Below, one piece after another: positions 1-4,343 of a DNA stretch of 6,382 nt (its first letter is position 1; each line of letters begins with the position of its first letter). The notes under the pieces were generated by a model, which was not told where the DNA came from, did no database searches, and saw only the letters and a list, made by a program, of their open reading frames with translations. Made by a program: the position numbers and the translations under genes. The stretch is from Chloroflexota bacterium (GTDB lineage Bacteria; Chloroflexota; Dehalococcoidia; JACQTR01), in NCBI GenBank assembly GCA_016210705.1, contig JACQTR010000131.1:1-6382 (forward strand), in the 5' to 3' direction.

Positions 1-84
1 CTCGACCCCCGCACCGTGCTCCCCGAGGAGGATGAAAGCCTACTTGGCGGCCTTCACCAGGCTTTAGAGGGGAGCGGCTACTAA
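1..84 (+). CDS. C-terminal fragment of a plus-strand gene, possibly L-seryl-tRNA(Sec) selenium transferase
   Basis: Reading frame 1 is open from the first base and gives 27 residues ending in TAA at 82-84. The fragment starts LDPRTVLPEEDESLL and ends EGSGY. A hydrophobic D-x-R-T-V-x-P-x-E stretch followed by a short amphipathic helix at the very end of the protein resembles, from memory, the C-terminus of bacterial SelA, the PLP enzyme that converts seryl-tRNA(Sec) to selenocysteinyl-tRNA(Sec) in the cytoplasm. Too little is present to prove it, because the PLP lysine and the fold lie outside the window. That it is coding is likely from the well-behaved sequence and from the tail-to-tail fit with the next gene, whose stop codon begins 3 bases further on. 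The SelA name is tentative. Confidence 0.45.
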   Translation, partial: LDPRTVLPEEDESLLGGLHQALEGSGY

Positions 85-87
85 GGC

Positions 88-1368
88 TCAGGTTTCAACG
101 ATTTCCGCCGACCCCCCGTGATGTACCGGCAACATTTCCTTAGCTCTGCTTTTCACTGGCCTTAACAGCGCCGTCAAGGCTAAGCCAAGGCTGACCAGGC
201 TCAGCAACATAAAAAAGGCCATCTTATAGCTGGCGGTGACATCAAATATAACGCCGGTTACAAAAGGACCGACAGCCCCGCCAAAAGTGCCCGTGCAAAG
301 GACTATGCCCAATAGGGTGCCTTGGGAACGAGTCCCGAAGAGACCCGCCACCGTGGGGGACATAAGAGCAAAGAACCCTCCATGGCTGAACCCATATATT
401 GCGGTAAATATGTATAGCATCCACAACTTCTCCGACCATTGCAACCAAGACAGGGCTAAAATCAAAATAGCAAAACAAACCATGAGCGCCCGTTTATTAC
501 CAATCCTATCGCCGCCCATCCCCATGGTAAGCCGACCAAGCATACTGGCCCCTCCGATAACAGCGATTAACCCGGCAGCTTTCGATGATGAGATGCCAAG
601 GTCTTCAGCATGGGGAACGATGTGAACCAATATAGTCTGGGCGGTGAACATTATTATTAAATACAAGGCAGAAACGATCCACAGTTGATAGGTGTGGAAG
701 CCTTCTCGCCAAGACAATCCCTCTTCTTTTAGCCCAGAGCTACCATGGCCGGCGTGCTCCCGAACCTTCGGCTCCAATATCAATCCCTTTTGATAGGGAT
801 CTCGACGTAATAATTGGGCCAAAGGGATGGCGGTTACCAAAACCAACGTCCCCAAAAGAATATACGAGGTGCGCCATCCATAGCTAGCAATAAGGTTGCT
901 AGTTATCAAGGGGACCGCCATCATACCCAAACCAGTGCCCACCTTCATTATCCCGCTCATCATTCCCCGTCTTTGCGCAAACCATCTTACAACGGTGGAG
1001 AGAGGAACTACATCGAAAGCGCCCAACCCGATGCCCACCAAAAGGTAAAACAAATACACCTGCCAAATAGAGCTGGTCAGCGCCATCAGTATATGGGCCA
1101 CTCCAAAGAGGATGCCACATACAGTCATGACGACGCGTGGGCCAAATCTATCGGCCAAGGCCCCCATGAGAATGGCGATGAAGCCCATAATAATGAAAGC
1201 CAGCGAAGAAGCCCCAGACAGGGTAGCCCTTGATGAGCCAAATTCCTCTTGCAGCGGACGGAAAAAAACGCCAAAGGCGTTGAAGGTTCCGTGGACTATC
1301 ATCATGCTGGAAAAACCAGCGGCCACTATGATATAGCCGTAGAAAACTTTTGGTTTCTCGATGGGCAT
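88..1368 (-). CDS. MFS transporter, oxalate/formate antiporter or monocarboxylate-transporter-like
   Basis: A 426-residue integral membrane protein of the major facilitator superfamily, the usual length for a 12-helix carrier. After a short cytoplasmic N-terminus (MPIEKPKVF) the YGYIIVAAGF motif opens helix 1, as is common in the bacterial MCT/OFA-like group that moves small carboxylates. The signature loop between helices 2 and 3 is GALADRFGPR (residues 69-78), and its pseudo-repeat in the second half is GMGGDRIGNKR (283-293). A charged cytoplasmic loop at about 188-225 separates the two six-helix halves. The ATG at 1368 is supported by AAGGTGG nine bases upstream (plus-strand 1378-1384). 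The gene stands alone in its orientation apart from the small gene behind it, and its stop lies 3 bases from that of the plus-strand gene. Substrate is not predictable here; a monocarboxylate or dicarboxylate is a family-level guess. Confidence 0.9.
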   Translation of the reverse strand: MPIEKPKVFYGYIIVAAGFSSMMIVHGTFNAFGVFFRPLQEEFGSSRATLSGASSLAFIIMGFIAILMGALADRFGPRVVMTVCGILFGVAHILMALTSSIWQVYLFYLLVGIGLGAFDVVPLSTVVRWFAQRRGMMSGIMKVGTGLGMMAVPLITSNLIASYGWRTSYILLGTLVLVTAIPLAQLLRRDPYQKGLILEPKVREHAGHGSSGLKEEGLSWREGFHTYQLWIVSALYLIIMFTAQTILVHIVPHAEDLGISSSKAAGLIAVIGGASMLGRLTMGMGGDRIGNKRALMVCFAILILALSWLQWSEKLWMLYIFTAIYGFSHGGFFALMSPTVAGLFGTRSQGTLLGIVLCTGTFGGAVGPFVTGVIFDVTASYKMAFFMLLSLVSLGLALTALLRPVKSRAKEMLPVHHGGSAEIVET

Positions 1369-1377
1369 TTGTACTAG

Positions 1378-1384
1378 CCACCTT
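1378..1384 (-). promoter_or_regulatory. Shine-Dalgarno of the MFS gene
   Basis: On the minus strand this reads AAGGTGG, nine bases before the ATG at 1368. It fixes the transporter start. One base further upstream begins the inverted-repeat cluster, so a hairpin there could affect ribosome access. Confidence 0.7.
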
Positions 1385-1385
1385 C

Positions 1386-1409
1386 CCAGTTTTGAACTGG
1401 TTTCCAGTT
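1386..1409. repeat. Alternating inverted repeat CCAGTT-AACTGG-CCAGTT in the transporter leader
   Basis: The plus strand carries CCAGTT (1386-1391), ttg, AACTGG (1395-1400), ttt, CCAGTT (1404-1409). The three 6-bp half-sites have a 9-base period and alternating orientation. Any adjacent pair forms a perfect inverted repeat with a 3-base spacer. As DNA this looks like an operator made of overlapping dyads. As minus-strand mRNA it gives two mutually exclusive 6-bp hairpins just upstream of the transporter Shine-Dalgarno. Which role it plays, if any, cannot be told from sequence alone. Confidence 0.5.
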
Positions 1410-1480
1410 ATTCCCTAAGTTTGGGTCTGATGGCACTACTTTATTGGCAGATTTTTATCACCTATACCAACACAGGGTCT

Positions 1481-1511
1481 ATTCTAGCACGCTAGCAAAG
1501 GTTAATCACAA
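1481..1511 (-). promoter_or_regulatory. Weak candidate promoter for the MFS gene
   Basis: On the minus strand TTGTGA (1506-1511) is followed 19 bases later by TAGAAT (1481-1486), a fair -10 hexamer with a rather long spacer. The -35-like part lies inside a 20-bp element that recurs upstream of the small gene. A short inverted repeat CTAGC-ac-GCTAG (1484-1495) overlaps the -10 candidate. The spacing is not ideal, so this is a tentative call. Confidence 0.25.
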
Positions 1512-1514
1512 TCG
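1495..1514. repeat. 20-bp repeated element, copy 2 (upstream of MFS gene)
   Basis: The plus strand here matches 1773-1792 at 17 of 20 positions, with the last 12 bases, TAATCACAATCG, identical. This copy overlaps the stop codon of the small gene (1506-1508) and lies 127 bases upstream of the transporter ATG. The same orientation relative to two minus-strand genes suggests a shared regulatory site. Confidence 0.5.
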
Positions 1515-1718
1515 ATGATAAAGGATGCTTACCTCTTTCAAAAATACGGCATCCAAAAGTTCGCGTCGAGGGTGAGCCATAATCTTGTGTGAAAAGTTCT
1601 TCAATTGTTCCGATCGTAGCTCAAGTTCCTCAACCAGCTCCGCCAAATCCGGGGCTTCTTCCTCTATCTTGTCTAACTTTCCGTCCCGCATCGCCTCATA
1701 AGTAGTGTAGTACTGCAT
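1506..1718 (-). CDS. Small acidic hypothetical protein, 70 aa
   Basis: Seventy residues starting MQYYTTYEAM and ending in TGA at 1506-1508. I do not recognise a family. It has no signal peptide or membrane segment. The middle is very rich in Glu, Asp, Leu and Lys (residues about 15-43) and should form one or two amphipathic helices, perhaps a short coiled coil. The tail HPRRELLDAVFLKEV is more mixed. The case for a real gene is a strong Shine-Dalgarno, AAGGAG (plus-strand 1724-1729), five bases from the ATG, a helical composition unlike random translation, and no competing gene on the other strand. It is followed in the same direction by the transporter, 137 bases away, so read-through transcription is possible. 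Antitoxin, adaptor or regulator roles are all conceivable; none is supported. Confidence 0.65.
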   Translation of the reverse strand: MQYYTTYEAMRDGKLDKIEEEAPDLAELVEELELRSEQLKNFSHKIMAHPRRELLDAVFLKEVSILYHRL

Positions 1719-1723
1719 ACTAA

Positions 1724-1729
1724 CTCCTT
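1724..1729 (-). promoter_or_regulatory. Shine-Dalgarno of the small hypothetical gene
   Basis: The minus strand reads AAGGAG, five bases before the ATG at 1718. This is the best single argument that the 70-codon frame is translated. Confidence 0.7.
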
Positions 1730-1760
1730 CATCTTATTCTCTTCAGATCTGAGAACTTTT

Positions 1761-1789
1761 TCGATAACGACCGCAATTGATAATCACAA
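1761..1789 (-). promoter_or_regulatory. Candidate promoter for the small gene
   Basis: On the minus strand TTGTGA (1784-1789) is followed after 17 bases by TATCGA (1761-1766). Spacing is ideal but the -10 matches the consensus only at its first three positions. The predicted transcript would begin about 35 bases before the ATG. The -35-like part is again within the repeated 20-bp element, parallel to the arrangement upstream of the transporter. A 10-bp perfect palindrome, TCAGATCTGA (1743-1752), lies just downstream and could be an operator. Confidence 0.3.
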
Positions 1790-1792
1790 TCG
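1773..1792. repeat. 20-bp repeated element, copy 1 (upstream of small gene)
   Basis: GCAATTGATAATCACAATCG on the plus strand, matching 1495-1514 except at three positions. It lies 55 bases upstream of the small gene's start. It is the only other copy I found in the window. Confidence 0.5.
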
Positions 1793-1898
1793 CTCGTAAC
1801 CCAAGACCTACAGCCTATGAATTCTATCATAATATCTTCGCGAATCTATTCCCATTTAAAGCAAAGAGCCGTTACAAATTCTGTGCTCTAACTAAAAG

Positions 1899-1907
1899 TG
1901 ATATAAT
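1899..1907 (+). promoter_or_regulatory. Extended -10 promoter of the amr-mutS2 operon
   Basis: TGATATAAT is a perfect extended -10 (TGnTATAAT), with the hexamer at 1902-1907. There is no good -35: at 17-bp spacing the bases are ttctgt (1879-1884). That is the expected pattern for an extended -10 promoter read by the housekeeping sigma factor. Transcription would start near 1914 and leave a leader of about 22 bases before the GTG at 1937. The surrounding region (1840-1930) is AT-rich compared with the genes. Confidence 0.6.
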
Positions 1908-1936
1908 TACTACGATAACTTTTTCCAGATACTACT

Positions 1937-2989
1937 GTGTATGAGGCTCTGCTTTACGAGAAACTTTCCGGCTCCCGAGTGAGGTGCCACGTCTGTCAGT
2001 GGGAGTGTGTCATCCAGCCGGGAAAATTGGGCGTATGTCGTATGCGCCGTAATGATGATGGCATTCTCCACATCCTGAACTACGCCTTGGTATCCTCAGC
2101 GGCAGTGGACCCCATCGAGAAAAAGCCTCTGTTCCACTTCTACCCAGGAACCCAGGTTTTCTCTTTGGGGGGTTGGGGCTGTAACTTTCGCTGCAAACAC
2201 TGCCAAAACTGGGAGATCTCCTGGTGCGAGCCCGAAGAAAGCGGTCGTGGCTCTCAATATATTACCCCCCAAGAGGCCATTCTCCTTACCCAACGCTACG
2301 GCTGCCGGGGCATATCTTGGACGTACAATGAGCCCATCATCTGGTTAGAATACACCTTAGATTCGGCCAAGCTGGCCCAGGCCCAAAACCTCTATACCGT
2401 CTACGTTACCAATGGCTACATCACCGCCGAGGCCCTGGACACCATTGGCCCTTACCTGGATGCCTGGCGCGTGGATTTCAAGGGGTTCTCCGATGCCTTA
2501 TATCGAGATCTGGCCAAAGTGCCCCGTTGGCGAGGGATTCTGGAGATGGCCAAACGGGCCAAAGAAAAGTGGGACATACACGTGGAGGTGGTCACCAACG
2601 TCATACCAACTATGAACGACGACGAGGAGCAGCTCACCGGCATCGCGACCTGGATTCGCGATAACCTGGGCGAGCTAACCCCCTGGCACGTCACTCGATT
2701 CTACCCTCACCACTATCTGCGTCATTTGCCACCAACTCCCATCTCTACTTTGGAAAAGGCGGCTGCTTTAGGAAGGCAAGCCGGGCTACGCTTCGTCTAC
2801 CTGGGCAATGTTCCCGGCCACGAGGGAGAAAACACTCGCTGCTATTCTTGCGACCAGTTGGTCATCCATCGCTTAGGCTATCATACCCAGCTTTCGGGCC
2901 TTAAGGACGCCCATTGTGCCTCTTGTAACGCCGATCTTAATATTAGAACGGCCCCCCAGGGTCAATTAGCAACAAGACACCCTCTGTAG
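1937..2989 (+). CDS. amrS: AmmeMemoRadiSam system radical SAM enzyme
   Basis: A 350-residue radical SAM protein related to pyruvate-formate-lyase activating enzymes, typical in length for the family. An N-terminal cysteine cluster C17-x2-C20-x3-C24-x9-C34 is followed by the radical SAM motif C82-N-F-R-C86-K-H-C89, which would bind the [4Fe-4S] cluster that cleaves S-adenosylmethionine. GGWGC just before it and the SWTYNEP segment (near residue 130) are also family traits. The C-terminus carries a zinc-ribbon-like pair, C302-x2-C305 and C327-x2-C330. The enzyme is cytoplasmic and its substrate is unknown for the family. It is named for constant association with a Memo/LigB-like and an AMMECR1 protein, both of which follow here. 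The start is a GTG because the nearby ATG at 1941 is out of frame; no clear Shine-Dalgarno precedes it in the short leader. The stop lies 17 bases before the next gene. Confidence 0.93.
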   Translation: MYEALLYEKLSGSRVRCHVCQWECVIQPGKLGVCRMRRNDDGILHILNYALVSSAAVDPIEKKPLFHFYPGTQVFSLGGWGCNFRCKHCQNWEISWCEPEESGRGSQYITPQEAILLTQRYGCRGISWTYNEPIIWLEYTLDSAKLAQAQNLYTVYVTNGYITAEALDTIGPYLDAWRVDFKGFSDALYRDLAKVPRWRGILEMAKRAKEKWDIHVEVVTNVIPTMNDDEEQLTGIATWIRDNLGELTPWHVTRFYPHHYLRHLPPTPISTLEKAAALGRQAGLRFVYLGNVPGHEGENTRCYSCDQLVIHRLGYHTQLSGLKDAHCASCNADLNIRTAPQGQLATRHPL

Positions 2990-2991
2990 AT

Positions 2992-2998
2992 AAGGAGG
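2992..2998 (+). promoter_or_regulatory. Strong Shine-Dalgarno of the LigB/Memo-like gene
   Basis: AAGGAGG with an 8-base spacer to the ATG at 3007. It contrasts with the first gene of the operon, which lacks a visible site. Confidence 0.8.
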
Positions 2999-3006
2999 GA
3001 ATATCC

Positions 3007-3834
3007 ATGGCAGGCATAGTTTTTGGTTGCATTGTTCCCCATCCCCCTATACTAATTCCTGAGATAGGAGGCATACAAGTACAGCAGGTCGCCGCCACCA
3101 CTAGAGCTATGGAGCAACTGACAGCGATGCTGGCACAGGTACAACCAGAGACCATTTTTCTAATTAGCCCCCATGGCCCAGCCCATTACGATGCCATGGG
3201 TACTCTCACGACAGCGTCCTCCAAAGGTAATTTTCGGGTCTGGGGAGCCCGGGGCCTCGATTACAGCTTCAACAATGACCAGGAAGCGGTAGCCACGCTC
3301 CAGGAGGAGGCCAAAAATCTCAGTGTCCCTCTGAGGCCCATTGGCGAAAAAGGCTACGAATTAGATCACGGGGTGTTGGTGCCTATATATTTTCTGAGCC
3401 AGGGGATGAAGAGTGTTCCCTTGATACCCTTGACCTTCTCCTGGCTGCCCCTATCAGTCCACTACACCTTTGGCCAAGCCATCCAGCGGGTGGCCGCCCG
3501 GCTGCGGAAGCGGGTGGTGGTGGTGGCCAGTGGCGATCTCTCCCATCGCCTTCTGCCTGGAGCCCCTGCCGGTTACGACCCCTTGGGGAAGGTCTTCGAT
3601 GAAAGGCTACGGCAGGCCTTGGCCAGCTACGATACTCAAGCCATCTTGAACCTAGACCCTGAGCTTACAGAAAGGGCGGGAGAGTGCGGTCTGAGGTCCA
3701 TCGTCATCCTCCTTGGTGCGCTGGAGGGACTTTCGGTCAAGCCCCAGATACTCTCCTACGAAGGGCCTTTCGGCGTGGGTTATCTAGTGGCTGCCTTTGA
3801 GGTGGGACAAACTCAGGCAGAAGAAAGGAAGTGA
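3007..3834 (+). CDS. LigB/Memo-like metalloprotein of the AmmeMemoRadiSam system
   Basis: A 275-residue protein of the class III extradiol dioxygenase (LigB) / Memo superfamily, spanning the full fold. Visible landmarks are PHPP with H12, SPHGP with H56, ELDHG with D120 and H121, ASGDLSH with D177 and H180, and ECGLRS with C227. In LigB dioxygenases the N-terminal histidines bind Fe(II). In human Memo the metal site is two histidines plus a cysteine in a CGRHPI-like segment, which C227-G-L-R-S resembles. It therefore looks metal-binding, but ring-cleavage activity should not be assumed. It is cytoplasmic with no signal peptide. It sits in the Memo position of the trio, 17 bases after the radical SAM gene, and its TGA overlaps a GTG at 3831 in frame with the AMMECR1 gene. 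In some bacteria LigB-like and AMMECR1 domains are fused in one chain; here they are separate. Confidence 0.88.
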   Translation: MAGIVFGCIVPHPPILIPEIGGIQVQQVAATTRAMEQLTAMLAQVQPETIFLISPHGPAHYDAMGTLTTASSKGNFRVWGARGLDYSFNNDQEAVATLQEEAKNLSVPLRPIGEKGYELDHGVLVPIYFLSQGMKSVPLIPLTFSWLPLSVHYTFGQAIQRVAARLRKRVVVVASGDLSHRLLPGAPAGYDPLGKVFDERLRQALASYDTQAILNLDPELTERAGECGLRSIVILLGALEGLSVKPQILSYEGPFGVGYLVAAFEVGQTQAEERK

Positions 3835-3839
3835 AGAGG

Positions 3840-4343
3840 ATGCATCCTTTGGTAAACTTAGCCAAAGAGACGGTGGAGAGCTACGTAAGGGAGGGTGCCA
3901 TCCCCATGCCCTCACCAATGACGCCGGAGATGAGGGAACGAGCCGGGGTCTTCGTCTCCATAAAGAAGTTCGGACAGCTTCGCGGCTGCATCGGCACCTT
4001 CGAGCCCACCCGTGCCAACGTGGCTGAAGAGACCATCATGAACGCCATCAGCTCAGCTACTCGTGACCCTCGTTTCTACCCGGTGCCCCCCGAGGAGCTA
4101 CCTTTCTTAACCTACAGCGTGGACGTACTCACCAAGCCCGAACCGGTAAAGCATACCCATCTCCTTCACCCTCGCCATTACGGGCTAATTGTGGAGTGCC
4201 GCGGCCGTCGTGGCCTACTTCTCCCCGATCTAGATGGGGTGGAGACTGTTATGGAGCAGATCGATATCTGCTGCCAAAAGGCGGGCATATACCCTAATGA
4301 GCCTATGCAGTTGTACTGCTTCCAGGTGAGGCGATATACCTAG
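3840..4343 (+). CDS. amrA: AMMECR1-domain protein (AmmeMemoRadiSam system protein A)
   Basis: A 167-residue single-domain AMMECR1 protein. The opening MHPLVNLAKETVESYV, the near-invariant LRGCIGT motif (residues 47-53), the following EEL..L.YSVDVL strand, and LLPDLDGV..V plus the IDICCQKAGI helix near the end are all family hallmarks. The molecular function is unknown; the human homologue is named for a contiguous gene deletion syndrome. I chose ATG 3840 over GTG 3831 (which would give 170 residues) because homologues begin MHPLV and AAAGGA (3824-3829) lies 10 bases upstream of the ATG but nearly touches the GTG. If GTG is used, it overlaps the preceding stop as GTGA. Either way the two genes are likely translationally coupled. 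Its TAG is immediately followed by the mutS2 GTG. Confidence 0.92.
   Translation: MHPLVNLAKETVESYVREGAIPMPSPMTPEMRERAGVFVSIKKFGQLRGCIGTFEPTRANVAEETIMNAISSATRDPRFYPVPPEELPFLTYSVDVLTKPEPVKHTHLLHPRHYGLIVECRGRRGLLLPDLDGVETVMEQIDICCQKAGIYPNEPMQLYCFQVRRYT
4324..4331 (+). promoter_or_regulatory. Probable Shine-Dalgarno of mutS2
   Basis: AGGTGAGG inside the end of the AMMECR1 gene, 12 bases before the GTG at 4344. The spacing is long, so initiation may depend mainly on coupling to termination at the abutting TAG. Confidence 0.4.

Noticed and set aside
814..1233. 139-codon plus-strand open frame opposite the transporter
   Set aside because: It lies wholly inside the MFS gene on the other strand, and its product is rich in His, Gln, Asn and Arg with no family features. 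It is a shadow frame.
1484..1495. CTAGC-ac-GCTAG inverted repeat as a terminator of the small gene
   Set aside because: The stem is only 5 bp with a 2-base loop and has no following T-run on the minus strand, so it cannot act as an intrinsic terminator. It may be incidental.
1743..1752. Palindrome TCAGATCTGA upstream of the small gene
   Set aside because: It is perfect, but 10 bp is short, it has no second copy in the window, and it does not match any operator I can name. I mention it only in the promoter entry.
1503..1792. Small gene as cargo of an insertion sequence or MITE bounded by the repeats
   Set aside because: There are no terminal inverted repeats, transposase fragment or short target duplication. 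The repeats are 20 bp, imperfect and placed like promoter elements.
3831..3839. GTG at 3831 as start of the AMMECR1 gene
   Set aside because: It is possible and would overlap the previous stop as GTGA, but AAAGGA almost touches it. ATG 3840 gives the usual MHPLV start with a 10-base spacer.
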